A DNA stretch of 64,000 bases from Corynebacterium sp. HMSC04H06 (lineage in GTDB: Bacteria > Actinomycetota > Actinomycetes > Mycobacteriales > Mycobacteriaceae), in assembly GCF_001815935.1 (NCBI RefSeq), contig NZ_KV823424.1, positions 1 through 64,000 of the forward strand, read 5' to 3'. The notes below the pieces were generated by a model. That model saw nothing but the letters and a program-made list of their open reading frames with translations. It was not told the DNA's origin and did no database searches. Position 1 is the stretch's first letter; each line of letters opens with the position of its first letter. The translations under genes were made by a program, and so were the position numbers. This document shows, one piece after another, positions 7,240 to 16,309 of the stretch.

Positions 7240-9255
7240 ATGACCCATCATCGAATACGCTTATTGCGTTGGGTTTCCCTAGTCCTACTGGTCCTCGGCC
7301 TGGGCGTGAGCGCCCTAGGCGGCGTGGACCAGCCGGAATCCGCCACGGCCACCGCGCCGACCGGCATGGATTCCACCACGGTTGCCGAGTTACAGGAGAG
7401 GTACTCAGCCCAGAACTCCGACGGCGCGTCCGGCAGCACCGCGCTGGTTTACCTCAAGTCCGCGGAGCCGCTGGACCTGCCCGTCCTCAAGGAAGTGACC
7501 TGCCAGTGGGGCGAGGCCCTCATCCCCAGCGAGGACGGCACCGCGGCACTGCTGCCCGTCACCGTGAATGCGGGCACCGCCTCGGAAAACGCTGAGGAAG
7601 TCGAGAAGCTCCGCGCGGATATCAACGCGGAGATGCCCGGGGGAGTTTCCGCCCAAGCCACCGGCCCCGCCGCCATCCAGGCGGATCTGGCCGGCGTCTT
7701 CGAGGGCGCGAACTTCCTGCTGCTGGGCGTGACGGCGGCAATCGTCGCCTTCCTGCTCATCGTCACGTACCGCTCCCCCATCCTGTGGATCCTGCCGCTG
7801 GCCGTCATCGGCGTCGCCGACCGCACCGCGGCCACCGCGTTCACCTATGCCCTCGACGCCTTCGGCCTATCCTGGAACGAGTCCACGGCCGGCATCCTGT
7901 CGGTGCTCGTCTTCGGCGCGGGCACGAACTACGCGCTGCTGCTTATCTCCCGCTACCGCGACGAGCTGACCGGGACCGCGGACCGATTCACCGCCATGGC
8001 GCGGGCGTGGACGCCGACGGCTAAGACTGTCTCCGCCTCCGCGGCTACCGTCATCGTGGGCGTGGCCTGCCTCCTGTTGTCGTCGGTGCCTACTACCCAG
8101 GGCCTGGGTGCGGCCGCCCTCGTCGGCATCTCGATCGCCTGGCTCTTCGCGCTTTTCGCGCTGCCCGGCTTCCTGGCCCTGTTTGGTCGGTGGATCTTCT
8201 GGCCGCGCATCCCGCGGGAAGGCGACACCCCGAACCACGGCGTGTGGGCGAAGGTGGGCTCCTGGGTGTGCCAGCGCCCGCGCAAGGTCGTGGCCGTGGC
8301 CCTGCTGGTGCTCGGCATTTGCTGTACCGGGTATTTCCAGACCAACACCGGGCTGACCCAGTCCGAGCAATTCATCGACACCCCGGAGTCCATCACCGCC
8401 GCGGAAGAGCTCAGCCGCGACTTCCCGGATCAGTCGGCCACTCCACCGGTGGTGGCCACCCAGGATGTGGAGCTGACACAGGAGCAGCTGCAGCAGATGG
8501 GCGCTAGCGGGCGCGAACAAGGCAGTGTTGACGGTTGGACCCTGCTGCAAGTCAGCGGCGCGGACTTCCAGGAGTTGCGCGGCGAGCTCGACGGCGCGCT
8601 CGTGGGCGGCCCGGACGCGGAGCTCGCCGACGCGGAGACCGCAGCTGCCGACGACCGTCAGGTCATCTTCCCGCTCGTTCTCGTGCTGATCTTCGTCGCC
8701 CTCGTGGTCATGCTGCAGGCCCTAGTGGCCCCGGCCATCATGATCGCCTCGGTCCTGCTAACCAATATCGCGGCGCTGGGCCTGGGCTGGTGGGTATCCC
8801 ACTACCTGCTGGGCTTCAACAACTTCGACTCCACCACCCCGCTCTACGCCTTCGTCTTCCTCGTCGCCCTAGGCGTGGACTACACCATCTTCCTAGTGAC
8901 CCGCGCCCGCGAGGACGCCGCTAGGGAAGGCACCTCCTCTGGCATCTACACCGCCCTGGCCGCGACCGGCGGGGTCATCACCTCGGCCGGTATTCTGCTG
9001 GCCGCGGTCTTCGCCGCCCTAGGCGTACTGCCGCTGGTGGTGCTGGCCCAGATCGGCGTTATCGTGTGCATTGGCGTCCTGCTCGACACCCTCATCGTGC
9101 GCACCCTGGTCGTGCCCGCGGTGGTGCAGTTGCTGGGCGAACGCTTCTGGTGGCCGGCCCGCCCGGCCAAGAACGCGAGCGGCCAGTCTCCTGCCCCTTC
9201 CCCTACTGACGACGCCGATGGCTTTGCTCGGCCAGTCAGCGGCAGCAGCGACTAA
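7240..9255 (+). CDS. MMPL-family (RND superfamily) transporter
   Basis: 671-residue membrane protein with two repeats of one helix, an extracellular domain and a bundle of five helices. In repeat 1 the functional helix reads VLVFGAGTNYALLLISRYRD (about residues 223-242); in repeat 2 it reads FLVALGVDYTIFLVTRARED. Members export lipids or other hydrophobic molecules using the proton gradient. Many family members have Asp where the first helix has Asn here (GTNYA), so one of the two proton-relay acids may be absent. The ATG at 7240 is preceded by TATCCT (7228-7233) 6 nt away, so initiation is probably leaderless. No regulator gene is adjacent. Confidence 0.87.
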   Translation: MTHHRIRLLRWVSLVLLVLGLGVSALGGVDQPESATATAPTGMDSTTVAELQERYSAQNSDGASGSTALVYLKSAEPLDLPVLKEVTCQWGEALIPSEDGTAALLPVTVNAGTASENAEEVEKLRADINAEMPGGVSAQATGPAAIQADLAGVFEGANFLLLGVTAAIVAFLLIVTYRSPILWILPLAVIGVADRTAATAFTYALDAFGLSWNESTAGILSVLVFGAGTNYALLLISRYRDELTGTADRFTAMARAWTPTAKTVSASAATVIVGVACLLLSSVPTTQGLGAAALVGISIAWLFALFALPGFLALFGRWIFWPRIPREGDTPNHGVWAKVGSWVCQRPRKVVAVALLVLGICCTGYFQTNTGLTQSEQFIDTPESITAAEELSRDFPDQSATPPVVATQDVELTQEQLQQMGASGREQGSVDGWTLLQVSGADFQELRGELDGALVGGPDAELADAETAAADDRQVIFPLVLVLIFVALVVMLQALVAPAIMIASVLLTNIAALGLGWWVSHYLLGFNNFDSTTPLYAFVFLVALGVDYTIFLVTRAREDAAREGTSSGIYTALAATGGVITSAGILLAAVFAALGVLPLVVLAQIGVIVCIGVLLDTLIVRTLVVPAVVQLLGERFWWPARPAKNASGQSPAPSPTDDADGFARPVSGSSD

Positions 9256-9266
9256 AAAATAACCAC

Positions 9267-9300
9267 ACCGCCGGTCCTTCTCGGACCGGCGGTCTCTTTG
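9267..9300. terminator. Bidirectional terminator between the MMPL gene and the trp operon
   Basis: 11-bp perfect arms ACCGCCGGTCC (9267-9277) and complement (9283-9293) with loop TTCTC. A T-rich tail follows on the plus strand (CTCTTTGTG) and an A-run (9253-9259) gives a T-run on the minus strand, so it can serve both converging units. Confidence 0.88.
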
Positions 9301-9330
9301 TGTCTTCTGGTCAGTACTGCGTGCCTGTGC

Positions 9331-10188
9331 CTAGCGGCGGGTGGCTGCCTTCATCGCGGAGACATACTCGCCAAGTTTGGCGTCGAGTGCTTCTCGGTCG
9401 GTCACGCGGGCCGGCGAGTGCTCGTTGCCCGGATCGGTGCGCTCGACGTATTCGTTGATGATCTGGGTGATGGCGGAGCCTGTGATGGCACCGGAAGCCC
9501 CAGCGGCAATGGCATCCCGGACGTGCTCCGGCTGGGAGATGCCGAAACCGAGCAGGACCGGCGGACCGTCGTGGCGCGCGACGTTGTGTACGACCTCCTC
9601 GAGTCCGAGCGTCTCGGAGGTGCGCTCCGTACCGGTTACGCCGTCGCGGGAGATGGCGTAGATATAGCCCTCGGAAAGCGCTGCCACGCCGGCCAGGGTG
9701 GCATCGGTGGCGCGGGCCGGGGCGATGAAGATGGGATCGATGCCGGCCTTTTTGGCGGACTCTGCGAAGGGCTCGCCCTCTCGCACCGGAACGTCCGGCA
9801 GCAGGATGGAATCCGCGCCGGCGTCGTGGAACTCCGCGTAGAACTTGTCGCGGCCGCGGGTGAAGGCGACGTTGCCGTAGATGAGCATGCCGATGGGCAG
9901 CTCGGGGAATTCGGCGCGGACCTTACGGATGGCCTCCAAAGCCTGGTCCACAGTGGCGCCGCCGTCGAGGGCGCGGATATGGGAGGCCTGGATGGTCGGG
10001 CCGTCGGCCACCGGGTCGGAGAACGGCACGCCCAGCTCGAGCGCGTCGGCACCGGCATTAACGACCGTGCGGATGGTGGCCAGGCAGTCCTCGGAGTTCG
10101 GGTCGCTGAGCATAATGAAGGGAACGAAGGCCCCCTCGTTGCGCTCAGTGAGGGCGGAAAACATCTGTTCGTAGCGGTTGGCGGTCAT
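9331..10188 (-). CDS. trpA: tryptophan synthase alpha subunit
   Basis: Cleaves indole-3-glycerol phosphate to indole and glyceraldehyde 3-phosphate; indole passes to TrpB in the alpha2beta2 complex. 285 residues, near the normal 265-280. The catalytic acids are visible: Glu51 in ALELGVPFSDP and Asp62 in VADGPTIQ. Phosphate-binding loops are seen near GFGISQPEHVRDAIAAGASG and AITGSAITQII. Last gene of the trp operon, starting 2 nt after trpB, and closed by the terminator at 9267-9293. Confidence 0.96.
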   Translation of the reverse strand: MTANRYEQMFSALTERNEGAFVPFIMLSDPNSEDCLATIRTVVNAGADALELGVPFSDPVADGPTIQASHIRALDGGATVDQALEAIRKVRAEFPELPIGMLIYGNVAFTRGRDKFYAEFHDAGADSILLPDVPVREGEPFAESAKKAGIDPIFIAPARATDATLAGVAALSEGYIYAISRDGVTGTERTSETLGLEEVVHNVARHDGPPVLLGFGISQPEHVRDAIAAGASGAITGSAITQIINEYVERTDPGNEHSPARVTDREALDAKLGEYVSAMKAATRR

Positions 10189-10190
10189 TT

Positions 10191-11408
10191 TTAGTCCTCC
10201 TGGTTCAGTTGCAGTTTGGGGTGGGCCTTCAGGGTGGCGCGCACGTGGTCGATGTCCTTGTCACCGCGGCCGGATAGGGAGACCAGGATGGTGATGTCCT
10301 CGTCCTTGCGCTTGAGTGCGTAAGCCAGGGCGTGGGAGGACTCGAGGGCCGGGATGATGCCCTCCTTCTGGCTCAGCAGCTGGAAGGCGTGCAGGGCTTC
10401 GGCGTCCGTGATGCCGACGTACTTCGCGCGGCCGGTGGCGGACAGGTGGGCGTGCTGCGGGCCAACGCCCGGGTAGTCCAGGCCGGCGGAGATGGAATAG
10501 GATTCCTCGACCTGGCCGTCCGCGTTGCGCATGAGGTAGCTGCGGGCGCCGTGGAGGATGCCCACGGTGCCGTTGTTGATGGTCGCGCCGTGGTGGCCGG
10601 AATCCAGGCCCTCGCCGCCGGGTTCGGCGCCGACGAGTTCCACTCCTTTTTCATCGATGAAGTCGGCGAACATGCCGATGGCGTTGGAGCCGCCGCCCAC
10701 GCAGGCGACCACTACGTCGGGCAGGCCGCCGGTGCGCTCGAGCATCTGAGCCTTCGCCTCGGTCGAGATGACGCGGTGGAATTCGCGCACGATCGTGGGG
10801 AAGGGGTGCGGGCCCGCCGCGGTGCCCAACAGGTAGTGGGATTCGTGGAAGGTGGCGGTCCAATCGCGCAGGGCCTCGTTCACGGCGTCCTTGAGTGTGC
10901 CCGAGCCGGTGTCGACCGGGACCACCTTCGCCCCCATGAGTTCCATGCGGTAGACATTGGGCTGCTGGCGCTGGACGTCTTTAGCGCCCATGTAGACCAC
11001 GCACTCCAGGTTGAGCAGCGCGCAGGCAAGCGCTGTGGCGGTGCCGTGCTGGCCCGCGCCGGTCTCTGCGATGATGCGAGTCTTGCCCATGCGCTTAGCC
11101 AGAAGCGCCTGGCCGATGACCTGGTTGGTCTTGTGGGCGCCACCGTGGACCAAGTCCTCGCGCTTGAGGAAGATGCGGGCCTTGCCGCCCAGCTTGGTCG
11201 CTTCGGTCAGCGGGGTCGGGCGGCCCAGGTAGTCCTTGAGATAGCCGGCCAGCTCCTCGTGGAACTCCGGGTCGTCCATCGCTTCGACGAAGGCGGCCTC
11301 GAGCTGGTCGAGGGCCGGGATGAGGGACTCGGGCACTAACTGCCCGCCAAACTCCCCGAAATAGGCTGGGAGGATGGTCTTTTTGGTTTCACGTGAAACT
11401 TCCGCCAT
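10191..11408 (-). CDS. trpB: tryptophan synthase beta subunit
   Basis: PLP enzyme that joins indole and serine to make tryptophan. 405 residues. PLP Lys93 lies in HGGAHKTNQ; the phosphate-binding loop is [10 protein letters not shown] (about 237-246), and the alpha-subunit contact and substrate loop [11 protein letters not shown] is at about 112-122. Residues 4-8 (VSRET) are encoded by a perfect 14-bp parS palindrome (11386-11399), so the extreme N-terminus may be shaped by a chromosome-segregation site rather than by enzyme function. The conserved protein begins at [11 protein letters not shown] (residue 13). Separated from trpCF by 45 bp, with the RBS-like AAGGAGAT just upstream of the ATG. 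Confidence 0.97.
   Translation of the reverse strand: MAEVSRETKKTILPAYFGEFGGQLVPESLIPALDQLEAAFVEAMDDPEFHEELAGYLKDYLGRPTPLTEATKLGGKARIFLKREDLVHGGAHKTNQVIGQALLAKRMGKTRIIAETGAGQHGTATALACALLNLECVVYMGAKDVQRQQPNVYRMELMGAKVVPVDTGSGTLKDAVNEALRDWTATFHESHYLLGTAAGPHPFPTIVREFHRVISTEAKAQMLERTGGLPDVVVACVGGGSNAIGMFADFIDEKGVELVGAEPGGEGLDSGHHGATINNGTVGILHGARSYLMRNADGQVEESYSISAGLDYPGVGPQHAHLSATGRAKYVGITDAEALHAFQLLSQKEGIIPALESSHALAYALKRKDEDITILVSLSGRGDKDIDHVRATLKAHPKLQLNQED
11385..11400. other. parS-like ParB-binding site 2, inside trpB
   Basis: GTTTCACGTGAAAC at 11386-11399 lies within codons 4-8 of trpB (minus strand). The flanking bases differ from the 16-bp consensus. Confidence 0.85.
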
Positions 11409-11453
11409 GGGAATCTCCTTTTGTCTTGTGTGCTTGTATGTTCTGGTTGGGGT

Positions 11454-12890
11454 CTAGCTGTTTAGGGGTGTTGCTTCGGTGTTGGAGCGGATTTCCTGGA
11501 AGGCGCGGGCGATAAGCCCGGTGTCCTTGCGGCCCGGTCGACTCTCGAGCCCGGAGTTCAGGTCCAGTCCGCGGGTGCCGACCGCCAGCGCGGCCGCCAA
11601 GTTGGTGTGGTCGATGCCGCCGGCGAGCAGGCTGCGTTCCTTCACCGCGTCGGGGACATCCGACCATCGGAAGGTTTGGCCCGTGCCGCCGTGGCCGGAG
11701 TCGAGGACCAGGAGGTCGGCCTCGCGGGAGAGGTCTTCGGCGAGGGCGGAGTGCTCGGGGTCGGTCATGGCGACGGCGCGCCAGACCTCCGCTCCCCCGG
11801 CCTGCTCCCGGGCCTTGGCGATGAGAGCCCGCTCGCCGTCCAGGCTGCCCTTGTACGGCGCCTGCACCTGGATGGCGCGTACGCCGGGGAGGGCGAGCTC
11901 GGCGAAGTCGTCTTCGCGGCGGCTGACAGCCACGTAGCGGAGGCCCGGCTCGGCGCTGATGATCTTTTTCGCGGTTTCACGTGAAACATTCCGGGGGCTG
12001 GCCTCCTCGAAGATTAGGCCGCCGTAGCAGACGCCGGCGGCGCGGGCCGCCTGGGCGTGCTCCGGGGCGGTGAGGCCGCAGACCTTGTGGGCGCCGTAGA
12101 CCATCTCGCGGGCCGCCTGGTCCACGTCCGGCTGCGCGGACAGCTGGGAGCCGACCAGGAAAGCGTTGGCGTGCGCGCCCAAACGACGGACTGTGGCGTG
12201 GTCGCGGATACCGGATTCGGAGACCACCACCTTGCCCGGGGACACCAGGCTGGCCAGCCGCTCCGTGCGGCTCAGGTCGATGCTTAGGTCGTGGAGGTTC
12301 CGGTTGTTGATGCCGATGATATCGACGCCGAAGTTCTCCGCGCGCTGGACCTCCTCCGGGGTGATCGCCTCGGTGAGTACGTCGAGCCCGAGATTGTCTG
12401 CGAGCGCCTTGAGCTCGGCGAATTCCTTGTCGTTGACGATCGACATCATGAGCAGGATGGCGTCCGCCCCGTAGTAGCGGGCCGCGTAGACCTGGATGGG
12501 GTCGACGATGAAGTCTTTGCAGAGCACAGGCAGGTGCGTGGACAGGGAGACGGTCTGCAGGTGGTCGTAGTCTCCGCCGAAGTAGTCGGGCTCGCACAAC
12601 ACCGAGATGCCCGCGGCGTAGCGCGAGTAGATGCGGGCCATGTCCCCGGGGTGATAATCCGAGCGGATGAGCCCCAACGACGGCGAGGAAGACTTGCACT
12701 CCATGATGAAGCGGTTGCTTCCCTTAAGGGACTCGTAGAGCGAGCGCTCGGAGCGCGGCAGCGCGGAGATATCCACGTGGGCGAGGCGCTCCCGGATTTC
12801 CGGCAGGTGCCTCCGGCGGTTCGCCACGATGTTCTCCAGCACCGTGGGCAGGGCCCCGGAAGGATTCGCAGAAGAAGGATTACTGGGCAT
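11454..12890 (-). CDS. trpC: bifunctional indole-3-glycerol-phosphate synthase / phosphoribosylanthranilate isomerase
   Basis: Fused TrpC-TrpF (478 residues), the arrangement known from corynebacteria and enterics. The N-terminal synthase domain (to about residue 260) has FIMECKSSSPSLG with catalytic Lys66, then CKDFIVDP and INNRNLHDL. The C-terminal isomerase domain begins at KVCGLTAPEHAQAARAAG with the general base Cys and ends with LDSGHGGTGQTF, containing the general acid Asp, and a phosphate site GLDLNSGLES. A parS palindrome (11974-11987) encodes VSRET within the isomerase domain. Its start overlaps the end of trpD by 11 bp. Confidence 0.96.
   Translation of the reverse strand: MPSNPSSANPSGALPTVLENIVANRRRHLPEIRERLAHVDISALPRSERSLYESLKGSNRFIMECKSSSPSLGLIRSDYHPGDMARIYSRYAAGISVLCEPDYFGGDYDHLQTVSLSTHLPVLCKDFIVDPIQVYAARYYGADAILLMMSIVNDKEFAELKALADNLGLDVLTEAITPEEVQRAENFGVDIIGINNRNLHDLSIDLSRTERLASLVSPGKVVVSESGIRDHATVRRLGAHANAFLVGSQLSAQPDVDQAAREMVYGAHKVCGLTAPEHAQAARAAGVCYGGLIFEEASPRNVSRETAKKIISAEPGLRYVAVSRREDDFAELALPGVRAIQVQAPYKGSLDGERALIAKAREQAGGAEVWRAVAMTDPEHSALAEDLSREADLLVLDSGHGGTGQTFRWSDVPDAVKERSLLAGGIDHTNLAAALAVGTRGLDLNSGLESRPGRKDTGLIARAFQEIRSNTEATPLNS
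11973..11988. other. parS-like ParB-binding site 3, inside trpC
   Basis: GTTTCACGTGAAAC at 11974-11987 followed by A, so 15 of 16 consensus positions match. It is read in the same codon phase as the site in trpB, giving Val-Ser-Arg-Glu-Thr. Confidence 0.88.
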
Positions 12891-13905
12891 AGTCGGCCTT
12901 CTCGTGCTTGGCCAACCATGCGTCGACCTCGCCAGAGGTCATCAGCTGCTGGGCGCGGGCCACGCCTTCGGCGATGGTTTCGTCGTGGCCGTCCAGGTAG
13001 AACATGGCGCCAGCGGTGGCCGCGATAGCGTCGAAGTGGGCCTCGCTCCCCTGCCCCGCGAAGACGGCGCGGATGGCGGCGGCGTTGTCCTTGCCCTCGC
13101 CGCCAACCAGGTCGGCCAATTGGTGGCGGCCGATGCCCATGTCCTCCGGCGTGAGCTCGTAGTGGGTGATCTCCCCGTCGCGCAGCTCCCAGACCAGCGT
13201 GGTGCCGTGGGTGGCGATCTCGTCGGTACCGGCACCGTGGACCACCAGGCCGCGGCGGCGGCCGAGCTCCTTAAAGACTTCGGCGATGAGCTGGCCCTGG
13301 TCGGGGTTGGCTATGCCCATGATCTGGAATTCTGGGCGGGCCGGGGACAGCAGCGGACCCATGGTGTTAAAGAGCGTGGAGACCCCCAGCGCCTTGCGCA
13401 CCGGCTGCACGTGCGCGACGGCCGGGTTGTAGGCCGGGGCGAAGAGGAAGGTGAAGCCGGAAGCCTCGAACTGGCGCACGGCGCGCGGGGTGTCGAGGTC
13501 GAGCGGGATATTCAGCGCCTCCAGCACGTCCGCGGAGCCGGACTTGGAGGAGACTGAGCGGTTGCCGTGCTTGACCATCTTCACTCCCCCGGCGGCGGCG
13601 ACCAGCGACGCCGCGGTGGTGATGTTGATCGTGTTGGCGCCGTCGCCGCCCGTACCCGCGGTGTCCATGAGGCCCTCGCCCGTGATCGGGAACGGGTAGC
13701 CCACCTTGAGGAAGGCCTTGGCCGCGCCGGCCACGTCCGCGAAGGTCTCTTCGCGAGTGCGGATGTGCGTAAGAAGTGCCGTGATCTGAATGTCGTCGTA
13801 GTCGCCGACCGCCAAGGGGGCGAAGGCCTCCATAGCCTCCTCCACCGTCGGTTCGTAGTTGTCGAGGAATTGCTGCAGAATCCTGCGGGATTCGTTGTTT
13901 GTCAT
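12880..13905 (-). CDS. trpD: anthranilate phosphoribosyltransferase
   Basis: Transfers the phosphoribosyl group of PRPP to anthranilate. 341 residues. The PRPP-binding GTGGDG is at 84-89, followed by NTINITTAAS and KHGNRSVSSKSGSAD (112-126), and the anthranilate-site segment (NTMGPLLSPARP) near residue 180. Here it is a separate gene, not fused to trpG. Lies 65 bp after trpG and overlaps trpCF by 11 bp. Confidence 0.96.
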   Translation of the reverse strand: MTNNESRRILQQFLDNYEPTVEEAMEAFAPLAVGDYDDIQITALLTHIRTREETFADVAGAAKAFLKVGYPFPITGEGLMDTAGTGGDGANTINITTAASLVAAAGGVKMVKHGNRSVSSKSGSADVLEALNIPLDLDTPRAVRQFEASGFTFLFAPAYNPAVAHVQPVRKALGVSTLFNTMGPLLSPARPEFQIMGIANPDQGQLIAEVFKELGRRRGLVVHGAGTDEIATHGTTLVWELRDGEITHYELTPEDMGIGRHQLADLVGGEGKDNAAAIRAVFAGQGSEAHFDAIAATAGAMFYLDGHDETIAEGVARAQQLMTSGEVDAWLAKHEKADYAQ

Positions 13906-13970
13906 GTACTGGACTCCTTGAGTGATAGTTCTAAGTCTTTAGGGGGTGGTTGCTTCGGGATAGCATCGCC

Positions 13971-14582
13971 CTAGTCGGGGCTGAGTCGGGCGATGCACCT
14001 CTCCAGGATTAGCGGGCCGGTCGGGCTCAGGATAGACTCGGGGTGGAACTGCAGGCCTAAGATGGTGCCCTCCGCGTTATCAGCGGCCATGGCGACCGGA
14101 CCGATGGCGGTCTCCGTGGTGGCCAGGGGCCGCAGCGGTTCTGGGAGCTTTCGGCAGCCCAGGGAGTGGTAGCGCGCGACCGGCACGGCCGCCGGGTCGG
14201 CGTCGGTGCCCAGCCCGGCGAAGAGCTCGCTGGCGGTACCTTCCTCGTTCAGCTGCATGGGAACTGACTGGCCGTGGACGGGGCCGCAGCGCTCGACGTC
14301 GCTGCCGAAGTGCTCGCACAGGGCCTGGAAGCCCAGGCAGATGCCCAGCAGTGGGATGCGGCCGGCGGCGCGCTCAACGAATTCCATGAGGTTGCCCGCC
14401 TCGCGCGGGTGGCCTGGCCCCGGCGAGAGGCAAAGGACGTCCGGTTGGGTCTCCAGGACCGCGTCGACGTCCACGGTGTTGCGGAAAACGTGCACGTCGT
14501 AGGCGCGCAGTGCGTCGGTCAGGCTGTAGACGAAGGAGTCGTGGTTGTCGATGACGGCCACGGTGGGGCGCTTGTCGCTCAT
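13971..14582 (-). CDS. trpG: anthranilate synthase glutamine amidotransferase component
   Basis: Supplies ammonia from glutamine to TrpE. 203 residues of class I amidotransferase: nucleophile Cys82 in GICLGFQA, the oxyanion loop SPGPGHP (residues 53-59), and the His180-x-Glu182 pair in LQFHPES. Start overlaps the trpE stop by four bases (ATGA), implying translational coupling that keeps the two subunits equal. Confidence 0.96.
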   Translation of the reverse strand: MSDKRPTVAVIDNHDSFVYSLTDALRAYDVHVFRNTVDVDAVLETQPDVLCLSPGPGHPREAGNLMEFVERAAGRIPLLGICLGFQALCEHFGSDVERCGPVHGQSVPMQLNEEGTASELFAGLGTDADPAAVPVARYHSLGCRKLPEPLRPLATTETAIGPVAMAADNAEGTILGLQFHPESILSPTGPLILERCIARLSPD

Positions 14583-16123
14583 CGGATAACCTCCAATTCG
14601 GCGTGGTGGGCGGTGGCGATGGCCTTCAGCACGGCGAAGGCCTTGTGGACGGTTTCATCGGCCTCGGCCTGGGGCGAGGAGTCCCGCACCACCCCGGCGC
14701 CGGCCTGGACGATGGCGCGGGAACCGCGAATGAAGGCGGAGCGAATGGCAATGCAGTTGTCCATCACCCCGTCGCCGCGGAGGTAACCCACTGCCCCGCC
14801 GTAGGAGCCGCGCCGGGTCCCCTCGGCGTTGCGGAGCAGCTCCGTGGCCTTGAGCTTCGGCGCGCCCGAGAGCGTGCCCATGTTCATGCACGCGCGGTAG
14901 GCGTCCAGGGCGTCGAGGCCTTCGTCCAGCTGACCCGTCACGCGGGAGACTAGGTGCATCACGCGGGAGTAGCGGTCAACCTGCATCAGCGCGGAGATCT
15001 TCCGGGTCCCCGGCACGCAGACGCGCGCCAGGTCGTTGCGGGCCAGGTCAACTAGCATGGTGTGCTCGGCTAGCTCCTTGGAGTCTGTGCGCAGGTCCAG
15101 TTCATTGCGGACATCCAGCTCTTCGTTGAGGCTGCCGTCCGGGTTCAACCCGCGGGGGCGAGTGCCGGCGATGGGATACAGCTGCAGCTCGTGGGTCTCC
15201 GGGTTGTACTTCAAGTTGGACTCCGGGGAAGCGCCGATAAGCTCGTAGTCGCTGCCGCGCACGTAGAACATATAGGGCGAGGGGTTCGCTGCGCGCAGTT
15301 CTCGGTAAGCGGCGAAGGCGTCCGGGCAGGGGATGCTAAAGGCCCGGGCCGGCACGACCTGGTAGATATCGCCGGCGTGAACGTGCTCCTTCATCTGCTC
15401 GACGATGGCCCGGAACTCCTCGTCGGTGCGGTCCGCCCGCGCCTGGAAGGTGGTGTTGGGCTCTCCCACCGTGGAGGTCTCCCGCTGTAGGGTATCCCTA
15501 ACGCCGTGGACGCGGCGCACCAGCTCGCCCAGCTGCTGGTCGACCTGGCCCTCATCAACCCCCACCACGTGCAGGTGAGCTTCGCCCGCCTGATGGTCGA
15601 CGTGCAGCAACTCTTGGGCCACTATGAACTCGTAGTCCGGGTAGGTGTTAGCGCCGTCCGCGACGGCAGGCAGCTCTTCGAAGCCGGCGAGGTAGTCGAA
15701 GGCGAAGCCGCCCGCGACGAAGGGAAGCATCCCGTCGCTGTAGCCGGCGTCCGCCTGGAGAGCCCGGAGGACGGAGACCGTTGATTGCCCGCGCAGTCGC
15801 TCCCGCTCGTCAATGGCCGTGGAGCGGCTAAAGCGGAACGTGGCCTGAGCAGCGGACTCGCTTAGTAAACGGTGGGAAAACTGCTCCTTCAGGCGCGAGA
15901 CAATCTGCTGGCCTGCCGCAGTGAGGGCGGTGGCGGTGACTTCATCGTCCTGGCAGACCACCTTGGCGGCGGCGGTGAGGACGGCTAGGGAATTGAGGCT
16001 GTCCTTGGACTGGATGTCCGCGGATTCCAGCAGGAGGCTGTCGTGCGGCGTGCTGAGCTCTTGGAACACGGCCGCGGTGTCGCCGTGAAAAGCCAGCGTC
16101 TGGCTAGCGGTTACTAGCGTCAT
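14579..16123 (-). CDS. trpE: anthranilate synthase component I
   Basis: Makes anthranilate from chorismate with ammonia from TrpG. From the ATG at 16123 the protein is 514 residues, close to the C. glutamicum length. The feedback-binding motif LLES is at 31-34. The C-terminal chorismate-binding domain has IAGTRPRGLN, ELDLRTDSKELAEHTMLVDLARNDLARVC-type sequence, GTLSGAPKLKA and the end AGAGVVRDSSPQAE. An in-frame TTG/ATG extension to 16186 exists, but 16123 has a good RBS (AGAGAGGT, 16129-16136) and matches the family start. Expression is controlled by the leader-peptide attenuator upstream. Confidence 0.96.
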   Translation of the reverse strand: MTLVTASQTLAFHGDTAAVFQELSTPHDSLLLESADIQSKDSLNSLAVLTAAAKVVCQDDEVTATALTAAGQQIVSRLKEQFSHRLLSESAAQATFRFSRSTAIDERERLRGQSTVSVLRALQADAGYSDGMLPFVAGGFAFDYLAGFEELPAVADGANTYPDYEFIVAQELLHVDHQAGEAHLHVVGVDEGQVDQQLGELVRRVHGVRDTLQRETSTVGEPNTTFQARADRTDEEFRAIVEQMKEHVHAGDIYQVVPARAFSIPCPDAFAAYRELRAANPSPYMFYVRGSDYELIGASPESNLKYNPETHELQLYPIAGTRPRGLNPDGSLNEELDVRNELDLRTDSKELAEHTMLVDLARNDLARVCVPGTRKISALMQVDRYSRVMHLVSRVTGQLDEGLDALDAYRACMNMGTLSGAPKLKATELLRNAEGTRRGSYGGAVGYLRGDGVMDNCIAIRSAFIRGSRAIVQAGAGVVRDSSPQAEADETVHKAFAVLKAIATAHHAELEVIR

Positions 16124-16205
16124 TGAAGACCTCTCTTGGGGGTCGAAGGTGTGGAAGCGGTGGGAATTTAGCTTTACCGCGAGCAAGAGAGGTGCAGAAA
16201 CACCA

Positions 16206-16276
16206 CTAGGCCCGCGCTAAGCGGACCTAGGACATGACTAGAAGCTGGTGGTCCGCTACGTTAAGCGAGCCACCAC
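16206..16276 (-). promoter_or_regulatory. trp operon transcription attenuator
   Basis: Four pairing segments can be read on the minus strand. Segment 1 contains the tandem Trp codons of the leader peptide (16270-16275) and pairs with CCACCA of segment 2. Segment 2 GCGGACC (16256-16250) is exactly complementary to segment 3 GGTCCGC (16227-16221), forming the antiterminator. Segment 3, extended to CTAGGTCCGC (16230-16221), pairs over 10 bp (one G-U) with segment 4 GCGGGCCTAG (16215-16206) with a 5-nt loop, forming the terminator; the T tract after it (TGGTGTTTC) is weak. Stalling at the Trp codons would favour 2:3 and read-through into trpE. Confidence 0.88.
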
Positions 16277-16302
16277 TGGGTGTTGAGTGTGTTCTGCTTC
16301 AT
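16261..16302 (-). CDS. trpL: trp operon leader peptide
   Basis: A 13-codon frame, MKQNTLNTQWWLA, with two consecutive Trp codons at positions 10-11 and a TAA stop. Its Trp codons lie exactly in segment 1 of the attenuator. The ATG is 7 nt after the -10 like TAGTAT (16310-16315), so the leader mRNA probably has no 5' untranslated region. The C. glutamicum trp leader works in the same way with tandem Trp codons. Confidence 0.9.
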   Translation of the reverse strand: MKQNTLNTQWWLA

Positions 16303-16309
16303 GAAACCT

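Noticed and set aside
9298..10194. Long open frame antisense to trpA
   Set aside because: High GC gives long antisense frames; no RBS, and the trpA protein has all catalytic residues.
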